A stretch of 64,000 nt of DNA, taken from positions 5,780,001-5,844,000 of the forward strand of contig JALJCS010000034.1 of the NCBI GenBank assembly GCA_023055355.1, in the 5' to 3' direction. The position numbers and the translations under genes were made by a program. How positions within the stretch are numbered: the first letter of the stretch is position 1; the number at the start of each line of letters is the position of its first letter. Of the stretch, positions 48,314 to 61,370 are shown in pieces. This stretch comes from Agelaius tricolor. Its lineage: Eukaryota; Chordata; Aves; Passeriformes; Icteridae. The notes beneath the pieces are model-generated. The model searched no databases. It was not told the DNA's origin and saw nothing but the letters and a program-made list of their open reading frames with translations.

Positions 48314-48363
48314 CTCAGATTTGCAAGTAATGTCTTCAATATTCAATGTGAGGAAGATCAGCC
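48314..48363 (-). other. exon-like segment, 50 nt
   Basis: On the minus strand, TTCTATTTTCCTTTAG|G and CTGAG|GTATCT bracket 50 nt. One frame is open (two nucleotides, then 16 codons, beginning Leu-Ile-Phe-Leu-Thr). The acceptor is good and the donor moderate. I do not recognise the peptide. A chance pair is the default explanation. Confidence 0.18.
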
Positions 48364-48488
48364 CTAAAGGAAAATAGAACACAGAATGTCATTTTTTATA
48401 CAATGCTCAGGTAGCACCCTTTGAAAACACACTTTAATCCAAGAAAAAAGATGTTTTTTTCAATTTTTCCTGTCATCTTCTAAGCTTT

Positions 48489-48578
48489 AGAATTAGATAG
48501 AAGAATTAGATTTAGGTAATTAGATAGAATTAGATAATTAGATAGAATTAGATAATAAGGTAGAATTAGATAATAATT
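48489..48578. repeat. ATTAGATAGA-type minisatellite
   Basis: Degenerate copies of a roughly 10-bp unit, ATTAGATAGA, some separated by TAAT or GGT. Confidence 0.9.
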
Positions 48579-51312
48579 AAAATTTCTCTTCAAAGGAAAA
48601 ATATTAACAAAAAAAACCAGAAAACTATCATCTGGCTTTTCAGCTTTGCTAGCTCCACATTGCCAATGCCTGGATGGGGATCATGGTCTTGTGGCTCCTT
48701 GCCCTGCCACTGATATGAAAAAGTTTTAAAAATGCACAATTCTAAAACAGCTTGTAGAAAGCAAGAGAAAGATGTCACTAAAGGATTTAAATCTTTGGGT
48801 TCTGCTGAAGGCATTTCTGTTTCCTTAAGCAAGAAGGCAAAGGGAACATCTCTGAATATTTCAAGCCAGATAAATGGAGTTTTGTCTGTACAGTGCCCAA
48901 CTCCTGAGAGAGAAATCCAGCACAGGAAACTATCTCCTGGGTTATATCCAGTTCCTCACCATGCCAGCCACTACATCACATAACCCTTTCAAAACTGCAC
49001 TAATTGCCTTCAATAAACTGAAGCACAGATATTTTGTCATCAAAACACGCTCTTTGAAAATACACTAACCCTTTTGCTTATTCATATAAGTATAATGTTT
49101 GAACTTTTCAATTGCAGCTCAGTGGACACTTTGATGACAAATATGAATCAAACAGTGCTCCATATACCAGAGGGCATTCCATTAATTTAGTTTCAAGGCG
49201 ACAAGGGAGTGAATTATAATGATCAAGCCTGCATTAAAAAAATAATGTTGAAAACTCATAGCCAGATGGAAATGCTCAAGAGCAGTATTCTAAAGAATAG
49301 CTGGGGACCAACTGTCACCAGAGAAAGAGATCTGTGGAAACCCATTTAGTGGTTTAGATGCATATTTTCAGATATATGTAGATGCTATCCAGCACTTTGC
49401 CAAGATTAAGCCACAACTTCAGTCTTCTTCACCTTCTTTTCATCCTACCTGTAGGAATTTCACTTACCTATTCTGTCTAGCTCAGGATAAAACCACACAG
49501 AAGTGCAGTGAAATAGCAATATAGTGTGGAGGATTTCTTCAAGAAGGGGATATACATATATTTTCCAAAGATTTTTGGCACTGGGATCCATTTCAGATTT
49601 CCTGCAGTGGTCTACTTCTTCAAAAACCTTTAATCATCTTAACTGCTGGCAAGACATCTGTTGGAAGTGCTGGAAAACCGAAAATGAAAAAGATCATAAC
49701 TCTACAGAAATCACTAATAGAAAGTGAGAAATAGAACCTGCACAGCATTACTTGAAATGTCAAAATGTGCTGATAATAAATGGAATCTGGCTAGAAACAG
49801 TTTGGAGTTGAAGCCCTGCAGTAAGCATCTCCAGAGCTAGGCAAATCAGTTCTTACAAGGATTTAGGAATCTACCTACACTGCAACCTCTGTCTGAACCC
49901 TAAAAAAACCTCAAAAGTTACTTTTTACTCATGTAGAGAACATACTTTCCTTCTCTAAAGCATACTTCTATTTATTTTCTCCTCTTGCCACAGTTCCTTT
50001 TTCAAAATCTTCTTCAGTTGTGATAGAACCTGTTACTGCGTCACCCTCGAGCACCTGCTGCCAATTGAAGCTCAGTACTCCCATAAAATGCTATTCAAAA
50101 TAGGTATTTTACAAAAGGAAAATCCCCAGATATGAGAATTTCACAGTCAGGAAGGCTTAGGAACTTCACTGAACTTCTTGCTCCTCCATCAGAAAATAGG
50201 AGGCATGTATGGCCCCTGGGGGGTTGGAGAGGGGCTGAGAGCTTCTGAAAAGGAAAAAACCATATTGGGGCTTGCTGAGGAAAGACTGCCTCAGTCCTTG
50301 AACATTTGAGGGAACTGACATTAAAATTCAGATTATAATCTCCATCCAAACGGATCATATTTAAAAACCTTTGTGAGCAATTCTGCTCTGCTGGGAGCTC
50401 CCACATTGTGAGATTGCCCTCAGTCCTCTCACCACTGCTGGTCTTACATTCTGTAACTACAAAAAAAATAGGTTTCAAATTTTACCCAAGTTGCGTTTGC
50501 AACTAACATCTTATATTATCGAATGATTGTTTGTTAAAGGGAACCACAGTCCCTATTTTCTAATAAAAAAGAGCTTAAAATCTACATGGATCTTGACAAA
50601 CTCAAGTGCTACAGTGGAATCAAACAATGAGCCTCTTGAACTTTGGGAACTAAGTCTAAACCTGGAAATTTTCCAAGTACCATGTCTCCTATGTGGATAG
50701 CAGTCCAAAGAAGTGGTGGGTAAGGTCATGCCTTATACTCTGCCCAGAAAAATGAGGAACAGTTTCCCACCCTCTTGGCAACAGCATGGATAACATAAGG
50801 GAGAATACTCTTCCAAAGTCAGAAAAGTTAAAGAGAAAACTACTATTTCTCCATATTATGTAAATCTAAAACTAAAATCTAAATTTTTACTTTAACAAAA
50901 TGCAGTAGGAAAGAAAAGGACAAGTGGATCAAAAGCACAGAGCCTTCTGAGCAGACTCAAAAAGGAATCTAAAGCAGTATATATTTCTCTGCTTAAAAAA
51001 TACCAAAAAAACTTCCTAGATGACACATTGGAATAGAAACATAAATTTGTATTTAGAATTTACATTTTGTAAAATACCCACAGATATGTTTTAATAAACA
51101 CACACACACACTACAGATAGAGTAGACAAATATTTTTCACACAGATGATTGCCAGACTTATCTTTAGATGACGTGATTTATAGCAGAGGAATAAGAGCAG
51201 CAAATCTGAAAACATGCAGCTATTTGCTGCAACACATGCAGGAACAGATACACATCAGCTGATTTGCAGTGTGCAGTCACCACTATGCCTGAGAGGATTT
51301 AGAAATGAAAAG

Positions 51313-51338
51313 TTCTTGCCCAAGAATTTGGGCAAGAA
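51313..51338. repeat. hairpin, perfect 11-bp arms, 4-nt loop
   Basis: TTCTTGCCCAA (51313-51323), loop GAAT, TTGGGCAAGAA (51328-51338). This is the longest perfect stem with a short loop that I noticed in the window. Confidence 0.9.
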
Positions 51339-53591
51339 GTAATTTGCTTGCCATATGAAACTTTTAAATCTAAGAGGACTGTTACATTGTGCCAGGTTAA
51401 ACCCAAACTCCTCAACAATAGAACAGCAACTCTCTGGCACAGCAGAAGGACTCAGGGCATCCATGTGGTTTTGACCTTTCCTGACACCCTGTGCTGAAAA
51501 TTAATTGTTTCAGATGTGAAAAAGATGGGCAGCATAGCTGTCACAAGTATGAACAGGCAAATAGGTAACTAGGGGTTTACTCACTCTCCTTCATGTGTGG
51601 AGCCAGTTTGAAAGTTACAGGCTGTACCCATTGATAGGTAATGACTTGGTTCCCCCCCTTGATATAGAAAAAAAAATCATTGCTTCAACTGATTAAATGA
51701 TTAAAACATTCTGACCAGACACCTGATGGGGTCCTGCAGTAAATGGAGTCTCCAAATTCACTGTTGTGTGCCTCTCACCAGGTAAATCAACCTTCAGTTG
51801 TGCCTCAGCCACAGGACACCAGAGCAATGTGTGCAACTGCTCTAAAAGAGCCCTTCACAATCTCAAACAAGACATTGCCAACCTTCTGCTAAACTTCATG
51901 GGATAATTTAAAACATATGCAAATAGATTAATGGCTTAAAATTCCTTTGGATTCTGTTATAAAGACAGCATGCCATCAATTGCAGTAACTGCTTTAACAT
52001 GCAGAAAATGACAATAGATACGGTCCCTGAAGTAGAGCAGTGATTAATCATGCAGGGTTGGGGGAGTGCTTTGTTGGTTCAACTTGCTTCACTCCTTGAA
52101 TTTGTATCCCCTAGGCCACCAGTGTTCGAATGGTGATCACAAAGGAGAGGTAGTAAGCTGATAGAAAATAGTAAAAAAGGGAAATGTTCTCACAGTACCT
52201 TGGTTCCCAAGGCTAATCAAGTACACGACTTTACCTATAAAGTGTAACTCAGTTTTGCTGAACGTTTCTGAGATACTGAACTGCATCCACTATCCACTCA
52301 CTTGAGGCAGTAATCTAATATCAAAAAAACATTTTATAAGTAGGAATACTCCAAGACCTTGTTACTTTTATGAGTCTGAAGGCTAAATAAATAAAGCCGA
52401 CATAGAAAAGCCCCAAATATACTACTTTACAATACACATCCCTCACTTCTAAATTCTGACTCAATTTATGAACACAAATTACAAATGTGAAAGATGCTAC
52501 TCAGAAATGGAAGGACAGATACATAGGCAGCTACAAACCCACAGCAAGCAGTCAAACTGATTTGTGAAAGGCAGTGAAATTACAAGCAAAATAAATTTCA
52601 TCCACAAAAGAGCCCCAAAAGTGCTACCTGGATTCAAGCAATAGTTGAGTGTTTGGGTGTTTTGACATTGCATCATCTAACAAAGACCTGCATTCTGTCC
52701 ACACTGTTACTAATGTAGCCATGCTCAGAATGGAACAGCTTTACCATATTGACATTGTAAAGCAGGCTCAAGTGTTGGCAAAAGAAAAAAAAAAGAAACA
52801 AAAAAAGAAGACATAATGGTACACATGGATTTGAAATCAGTAATGTTTCAGAACTCTTAACTTTTTGCAAAATCAAAATACAGAATTAATACATCATGCA
52901 GTACAGTATGTGACCCAAATAACAAAGCTGTTCTGCATCCATCTGTGAGCCATTGATCTAAAACAAACTCACTAAGGTAAAATCTGCTTCTTTCTCTCCA
53001 CTAGCTCTCTATATTCAAGAACATGATAATGCATCTCTGAAGCTAGAAACCTCTTCCAAGCTCCAAGCTTACCATGAAATGGGTGGAGACTTCATTTTCC
53101 ATACTCACATAGACAAGTCTCTTATCATTTTGCATTACATGAAATGGAAACTCTATTTTTGTTCTGAATAAACAGACAGAAATGCTTCTGCCATCAGAAA
53201 GAACATCCACACTAATCTTCTGGAAATGAGTGAACTTTTTTTCTCGTGAGTCAAAGCAATGTCCTTTGAGATCACATCTTTAGCAAGAACAGAATTCCAG
53301 TTTCAAGACAGCCCCAGCCTGAGCAGGCTCTTGTTGGATGGGTATGGGGCTCCTAGAGGCAAAATTTAGTTCACAAGTGTTCACTGTCTCTCCTTCATCC
53401 CTTGCTGTGCTCGGGATAGGAAGGATTCAGGACATGGCAGAGCCACCCCTATTCCAGCATTCATGTTGCACAGGCAGACTTTTAAAATAAAATAAAGACC
53501 ACATGGGTAAATAATGTGAAAAAAAAATCTTCATATTCAGTTTTACATATGTAGGGTGGAGTCTTTTGTTTCATCTAAGCCAAAACATCAG

Positions 53592-53652
53592 ACTAAATAA
53601 ATACTGATATTCAATAAATAAATAACTAAATACTGAATAAATAAATACTGAT
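53592..53652. repeat. AAATAAATACTGA-type tandem repeat
   Basis: Imperfect units of CTAAATAAATACTGATAT / CAATAAATAAATAACTAAATACTGA repeat about three times. Confidence 0.85.
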
Positions 53653-56600
53653 TATTACTATTAAAGGGAAAAAAAACCACCTTGGGCTAGTACATCCAAA
53701 AGAGGAAGAATTCTCCTGTACTTAGTTGTGCAATTAAAAATATTAGAGGTCCATGGCCTGTGTTTCACATGCAAGTGTTATGCTAAACATGCCAAAATTT
53801 GCTTTAGTCCAAATTCACAATGTTTTTACCAACACTTCTAGCACAGGGATAAAAATTTACCCGGCTCTACTTCTATAAAAAAAACAAATGGAAAAAGAGA
53901 TTACTGGAAGGCAGTCTCCCCAACAGACAACACTGACTTTATGAGTGATTTTACAATGGTGGTTAAAAAAAGTGACCTTTTCAGTAGCTTACCAGGAAAA
54001 CTTGCATTTTGTCTTGTGTCAGGATGCTCAGTGGACATACCTGGCTTTGTCTCTGCACACACAAGATTGCAGCATTCTCACACTCAGGAGCAGTGCATTA
54101 TCCTGATGTAGGTATGTGCTTGGCCAGAAACAGTAAAACAGTCATTTTGTGACTAGCTGGAATCAGGAAACACTTTTGAGGCTTGGCCATATCTGCAAAA
54201 ACAATTTTTTCAGACAAAAGGCTGCAATTAGAAAAGAGATATTCCGAAGGGATTTCCAAAGAGCATTCATCTAGGTCAGCATTAATCCAGTCTCAAATGG
54301 GATTCACCTTTTTTTTCCAGCGTCTTCCCACTGAAATGCTCATTTTAGTGAGGCCTTGAGAAGCCCAAAAAATGGCATAAATAACCTTTGCAATTTAGAG
54401 AATGAGATTTAGAAAGAGTTGCTGTCAACCCTTTTTTCTTCTGTATTTCTCACAGATTTCTCTTGGACACTGAAAGTCACAGAAGGGAAGAACACAGTGC
54501 AAATCTCTGTGAGGGGAAAAAAAAACAACACTGAAGATTTTAATGGAGCATTTTTCTTAGTATGGGGTCCTGATTTTCCAAGATAGCTGAAAAGTAAAAC
54601 ACACAAGCATCAAAAATAAGCAAAAGGGTCAGTGACATTTATGTACTCCCCCTGCATGCACCTGGAAGAGCCAACACACCAGGATTACTGTGTGCTTAGT
54701 ACATAGGCCTGACCTCAAAGTTTTCCATGAAATTCACAATAACTTCTTGTTTTGCTCGTTCAGAAAAAGAAAGGCAAAACACTGAGACAATTTTATGCAA
54801 TTGATTTTTAAGATCTCACCCATCATCTCACCCAATGTACATTTTACTTGCATTATCTCTTGCCTGCAAGCTGGGAAATGGGGCTTCCTCAGTGGCTTGA
54901 TAGAAAATTTCAGTTCTTCCCATCCCAAAAATCCACACTGCACTCCCATATGGAAGCCCCTAATTCCTCAGCATTAACTATCAGATGTTTCCAAATGTTT
55001 CAGGCTGTGTCACAAGTATCTCTCATCAGCAAAGATGATTTCTTTTCCTTTTTCTAGAAAATATCCCATGTTTTAAATACCTGCATTTTAGAAGTTAACA
55101 TCAAGACAGATTTTAAAATATTAATTTAATTGCAGTATCTGTCATGGCAAGAATGAAGCAGAAATATCTTTTTCTGTTTGGATTGTAAAAGCCTCTCCTC
55201 TCTGGAAAGATCAGTGCCAGTGAAATCTAACCTTTCCTTTTGGCCCCCCAAAACCCTGACTTTGCTCTAGCAAATTTCAAAAGACATTTCTAGAACACAC
55301 TCATGTGTTTTGGAAAGCTGCCATATTCAAGCAAAAGGTCATGAGGCTTAACATACAAGTGTATCATAAAATCAAGTTTGAAGGGGTTTTGGAAAAAGGA
55401 ATATAGAATGCAATTTATGAGGCTCGTCTCCACTCAAACCTCTGCGATACAGACCATGATCACCTGCCAATTTGCCAGCATAAATAGGCAAATGGTTATA
55501 ATTGTATTTCCCTGTGCTGTTGTTCTGGAAAGTTTTGACCATTTAGATGTTTCAGAGCCAGTGGTTATCCAAGAAACACAAGAGGAAGGAATTGTGCATC
55601 ACTAAGAGTGAGGGTGCCAGTCCAAACATGGGGTACCAGCAAATGCACTGAGGTGTTTGTAAGGAGAAAAGAAACTGCTGAAAGGCCTCAAAAAGGCTGA
55701 ATTCACCACTGGGCTCCCATGAGAGCCACATCCTATGGGACAGTGCAAGAATGTGACTCAACTCCATGACAGCTTTCCAGAGAGATGGAATCAGGATGAT
55801 TACACTGAATTGTCTCATACTTTTACCACAGACTGCTCAGAAATGACCAGCAGAGTTCTCTTGTTGACTTCTGTGGATGATGACTGCATGAGGAGATGGT
55901 TGGTTTTTACAATTTTTTTTTTTGCTTTTTGAGTCTTAAGACATCTTTTATATAGACACATTTGAAGAAAAATGGGAAGAAAAATTAAATTCACACCTCT
56001 TGACCCAGGCATCTACTTTCTGCATAGCATAGGTTTGTTAAAAAAAACCTGCTGTCAGACTGAAAATGTAATTTAGTTTCCTAAAATTAAAAGCTAATAA
56101 TATCTGTTTATGTGCCATGTCACCTTCAAATTTCACTCACATTAAATAAAGAAAAAAGCACAAAACAAAAATACAAAGGCCTTGGTTTGCTCCTGAAATT
56201 TGTGTTCACAAGTGTATTTATGTGGTGAACACCATCTTTGTGTTAGCTGGCAAATATAAAACAGGCTTCACCCATTTACATATTTCTGGTTCACACAATA
56301 TTTAACTGAGACTGGTTACAACAACCATGAATAACTGAGGCATACCAAAACCATATCTGTATATTCAAAATATTTAAACACATTTCCATTGATACTTTGT
56401 TGATTTTTTTTTTTTTTTTTACAGTGAGCAACTTAACAGACTGACAAAACTGTGCCAGAGTAAGTTACCAATTTATTAATTTTTTTCAGGAAAACTGGTC
56501 TGCTTGAGAAATATTAGAGTCAAATTCTCTGGGTCATTTAGGGATGGAAGAAAATTGACAGAGAGGGCTAGCAGCATTCATTTTGGTCTCCAATGAGCAG

Positions 56601-59380
56601 CAATAGCAGAGAAACTGCCAAGGCTTCTTTCCTATGCCAGAAACATAAACCAGATCCTATTCATGGACCAGGAAAATTTAAGTCAGTGCAGCAAAGCTGG
56701 CCAACTAGCTTACCTTGGGCAGAAGTTGTTTGTGTAGAAGTTCTAGACTGTATTTCTAGTTTATTTGGGTTGTTATAAAATACTTTCCCCACCCCATGTA
56801 CCTCTGTGTAAAACCAGTTCTTCCTAAGGATTTTAAATTTGATGGCACGGGCTTCAGATGACTGAGCATAATTTCAAGCATTTTGCAGCAAAAAAATGGG
56901 TTTAGACCAGCAATTTCTACTCCACATCACCAAAACTATGTCAAAATGATAAATCTCTTGACAATGCTATAGGTCATAATCCATACATTTAGCATTATCT
57001 GGTGTAATAGGTCATCACCTACTGACATTTTTATTGAACTGAAAAGCAGAAAAATGAATGGTTTCAATGTCAGGAGCTGACATTAGAGGAACCAGGGATT
57101 TGCAGATGTATAGAAACCCTAGCTGGGCCAAGAAAGAAGAAACAACAAGCTGACCTGAGGCCTCAGCAGTTACCATTACTTCAAACTGAGACAGAACAGT
57201 TGGATCGATGCTCTGTTTTCCAACCTGTTTCTGTGATTCTCTGTCTACAGAGGGGACAATCTGGAGCTGCAGTGCCAAAGCTTGTGTACTTTGCTGAAGT
57301 TGTCATTTCACCTAAAGTGAGGAGCTGGCAGTACATTTCACACCTCTCAGAAGTGAGGCAGGCAGCAGTGTGAAAATCTTCCTCTGGTCCAGGAGCCCTC
57401 CAAGAGGAAAAACAGAGCAGCTCGAGAGGGTGGCACTCACAAATCGTCCATCACCACAAGGAACAAATGTCCTGCTCCTGCCAGCAGCCCCACTGGCTGC
57501 CAACAGTTATCACAGCATGAAACAGCTCAGAGATCAGCAAGGCCAGAATGGAGGGATCTCTCTAGTGCAGCCTGAAGACAGCTGGAAGTAGACATCAAAC
57601 ACAGCAGCTGCCCCTGGAGCACCTTGGCCGAGCCTGTCCCCATCTCCTGGCTCTGGGGACAGGCAGGCAGGCTGGCTCAGGGCTGCTGTGGGGACAGCCC
57701 AGCCACTAAGGACTCCCTACAGGATTTGGAGAGAGGAAAAAGCACTCACAGGCCTCCACATAATCCTAAACATCATTGCTCACAAGATGATGCAAGGGCA
57801 CTGCCACCTCCTTCCACCCCTGTGCATGTGAAGTCACAACCTCATTGCATAGGTTGGCATAAAGGAAAAGGGTTAACACCAAGCTCCACTATTATTAGGC
57901 CCCTCAAAAGGATCCAAAACTAATCTTATCAGGTCCGGAGTATGGTGGACACATTTTTCCCCACTGCAGTAAAAAGTATTTTCCAGAAATATAATTTTAA
58001 GCTGTTTTTTCCATAATTTCTCATCTAACTCTTTTTCCCCTCTAAATCACTGACTTCAGTTATCTTTTGCATAAATATTTGTCTGAATGCATTTCAAATA
58101 AAAATTATTTCAATTTATTGACCCACAAAAAAAAATCATTCCATAATTCAGTCAGGGGTAATAATTGTTCTTGAAGCTGTGAAATTCCTCAACTGCAATT
58201 TTCTGTGTAATGAACTATAAACTTTTATATTAAATAATAATGATGTGTACATTCACTGAGGCATACATTTCTAACCACATAATTTTGAGAGGAATGGCAT
58301 TTTTAAAAGCAGTTACACTCCACACTAATTAATTTTGAGAACATAAACACTCTCAAAAGTTGCAAAATTAGGCAATTATACAATAATATGTTATAATCAT
58401 AACAGCTTTTCAGCTCTGAGGATTTTTTTTTTACTTATTTTCTCACTATTGCTGGGCTCTTGGCGCATATGTATGAGCACTACAAAGCCAATCAGCACTA
58501 CAAAATGTATGCTTTGCATTTTAGCTCAGACTTCTGGTGTTTGCAGAACAGTGTGTGTCTAACTGCTGTTCCCACAGCTGTAAAGCTTTAAGACTTAAGA
58601 AGGCATTGAACCAGAGTCTGTCCTCACATAATTGGAGTGGTGCAAAGTTTTGTTTGGGGGTGTTCATTTAAAGCACAAAGCCCCATCTGACCAACCCCAG
58701 GTTGTTCCCCACATGATAAAAGTGAGGGGTTATTCATTACCCTGTGACATGTAATTAACATGATGATTGGTTCTATACACCTTATAAACAATGAGCACTT
58801 TTCTTATTTCCTTTTAACTACCACCATTTAAAATCACTAGGAGAGAGGGGGGAAAAAAAAAAGTGTACAGCCACCGAGGGAATTTCCAAATTAAGAGGTC
58901 CTTGAGATTCCAAAACAAACCCAAAAAACATAACAGCCACTCTTCTCTTCATAAAGCACTCACAATAGCAGAGGCCCAGCTTACAACTCGTAACTGCTGC
59001 AGTGCTCACACGTCAGGGCAGGATGCTGAGGTCCCACAAAGGGATCCCACAGCTACTGCACATCATGGGCTAATGAATCTTTTCCCATGACAGGTACAGA
59101 CCTCGGGACTGGGGTGGGAGCCAGGCTGTCAGAGGAAAAGTTCCGAGAATCTGCAGTGGCAAAGGCTCAGCGTAAAAGATGCTGCACAGTCTGGAAGATG
59201 TACCTCCATGAATCTATGCTATACCAACTCTTTTGTAAGTCCCAGAGCACACCTACCTGTCACCATATTTCAGTCAGACATACACAAACCAAGATGCTGT
59301 CAATCTTGATGTTACTTGCTGAAGATCAGAACTGAGAAAATTTTCCTTTTTTTCCTGTCAAAACCTTCCTTACTGCCTTG

Positions 59381-59418
59381 GGTAGTTCAATCTATTACAG
59401 GTAGTTCAATCTATTACA
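59381..59418. repeat. perfect 2 x 19-bp tandem duplication
   Basis: GGTAGTTCAATCTATTACA at 59381-59399 is followed immediately by an identical copy at 59400-59418. Confidence 0.95.
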
Positions 59419-60241
59419 GGAATCAGGCTCTGGGGGAAATGTGGAGAAAACTTTCTTCAACTCTTTTTTCTAGTTGCCATTTACTAAACATAATGTAGTA
59501 ATTCTGGCCTATTCTTAGTAATTAGTGAATAATATTATTAATTCTATTTGGTATGTAGCCTAGGATCCTGAATATTTTCTCCAGTTATGTACAATGTAGC
59601 CTTCAGTCTGATTTCTGAGAACCTGGGTACCAAGCTTGTTGCTAGAGCTAAAGCACAGGGATACAGCACAGGTTTTGTCAGTCTCTACTTCCTCACAGAA
59701 CACCAGGATTTCTCACACTCCTGCCACAAAAACAGCACTGGCTTCTCCTGAGCCAATCTAATGAATCTTTTCCAATCTAAACCAATACCTTTCCTTTGAC
59801 AACTTTGCTTGTTTCTGAAACTGAGAAAGCCTCAAAAGGATTTAAAAGCAGGATTCTTCTTATACCATTTCAAATGTCACTGTATACATGTCTGTTATGA
59901 GCCAGGCATCAGAACTGGCCCTTTAGCCAAGAGGGGAGTAAACACTTCGAGATCTTACCTATTTTAATTTTAGTAGAGATTAGTTATGTGCTAGATGTTA
60001 CTTTTTTTTCTTGTGCTCCTTTTTTCCTTTTTTTTCCAAACCATGAAGACTGTTAAAACGGCAGAGAAATAAATCATGGTTAACCTATCAGTTAAAAGAA
60101 CAGGATCCCTGCATACATCTAAGAGCTGTGTAAGGGTCTCTCCATTAAGTCTTCCTTTCAGTCTCATCAAGAAGAGATCTGAGTGAAACCCATTCTAGCC
60201 AAACTTGTCCTGAAAGAAATCACAAACTCCGGTTGACAAAA

Positions 60242-60270
60242 AATCAATCAATCAATCAATCAATCAATCA
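60242..60270. repeat. (AATC)n microsatellite
   Basis: About seven uninterrupted AATC units. Confidence 0.95.
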
Positions 60271-61209
60271 CAAAACAGTTAGGATTTCTATTAATTCTTT
60301 TGGTTAGGAAAATGAAATATTTTTCTGTTATACTCCGAAGAGGACATTTCCAGTTAGACGTTTTTCTAACTAAACCTTTTGTAGTCAGAGCCACACCTTA
60401 TTTTGAAATTTGCCTGCACTTTAATCACAAAACAAATTATATTGGAGTGAGCCAAGCAAAAAAATCAACAGCTCTAGTCACAAGATCATGTTCCACATTT
60501 AAGTTGTTGTCCTGCCGGGGAGCACAATCTCTTTTGCAACTATACCCTACCCTCCTTCAGCTTCTGACATTGTGTCTCAGGCCTTGCAAAGGTGTAAATT
60601 TTTTGGCATTTCAATTTACCTTCCCCTTCAGCTTTTGGCTCATCCCTAGGGCATATCTGATGGGCGCTAATCCACCCTAATTAGCCTACTGGGAAAACAA
60701 CAGATAGTTTGCAAGACTTGAAAGGCTTGTTCAGGAAAGTCGACATCTCTGGCAAAGAGCTTAATGTGTCTGCAATCAAGACAAAAGGAGAGATTGGATC
60801 ACCATAATGAACTCTAATTTTGTATTGCTCTAGAAGGATAAAATGAGGGTGAATTGAGGCTCTAAAATCTTTTAGCACAAGAGCAAATGAAAGCTTTAAA
60901 TTATGCATTTTTTTCCTGTCAACTGAATAAGCACGACTTTATAAGCATGATTTAATCCAAAAAACAGATGCACTCTTCCCTTAAGACAGAAATCTAAGCC
61001 AACTGGCTTGCACAAGCATTTTCTGTGCGTGATTATTGGACGTGGCAGGTTGAAAGAACCAAGAAGCAGGATTTTGAGCCGTGGCAGGAGATGCAAAGAA
61101 CAGAGGTCCAAATCTTCACAGGAAATAAAAGCAGGCAAGACAGAGAGAGAGAGAATAGGGGGGGGAAGACATTCTGCAGCATTTAATCACAGAGTTCAGG
61201 AATCAGGCT

Positions 61210-61370
61210 CTGAATGCAGCGATGACATGCGCAAGTGGCGGTAGGTCCTCTTTGTGCGCCTTCGCTGCGCGGGCAGCATTGCAAGTTGTCCTGCATCACC
61301 CATAGCCATGGTTACAATTTTTACCTAGTAATGATTCCATTGTAATTAATGGATGTTCCCACTGCATAAG
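61210..61370. promoter_or_regulatory. regulatory-element candidate with CpG cluster
   Basis: Seven CpGs fall within about 55 bp (61219-61273) in an otherwise CpG-poor region, including NRF1-like TGCGCA. Next comes CATAGCCATGGTTAC (61301-61315), whose reverse complement GTAACCATGGCTATG resembles the RFX X-box, then an AT-rich stretch with TAATGATTCC and GTAATTAATGG homeodomain-type words. The arrangement suggests an enhancer or small promoter. No conservation data are available, so this is inference. Confidence 0.28.

Noticed and set aside
50095..50478. 127-codon frame on the minus strand
   Set aside because: No family resemblance, no flanking splice sites of quality, no upstream promoter signals.
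57300..57923. GC-richer stretch with 73- and 99-codon frames
   Set aside because: The peptides resemble nothing known, there is no clear splice or promoter signal, and no repeat family could be assigned.
60300..60680. 126-codon frame on the plus strand
   Set aside because: No recognisable domain; composition is typical of random translation.
59416..61211. CAGGAATCAGGCTCTG occurs at 59416 and near 61196
   Set aside because: Only 16 identical bases, flanks unrelated; likely coincidence.
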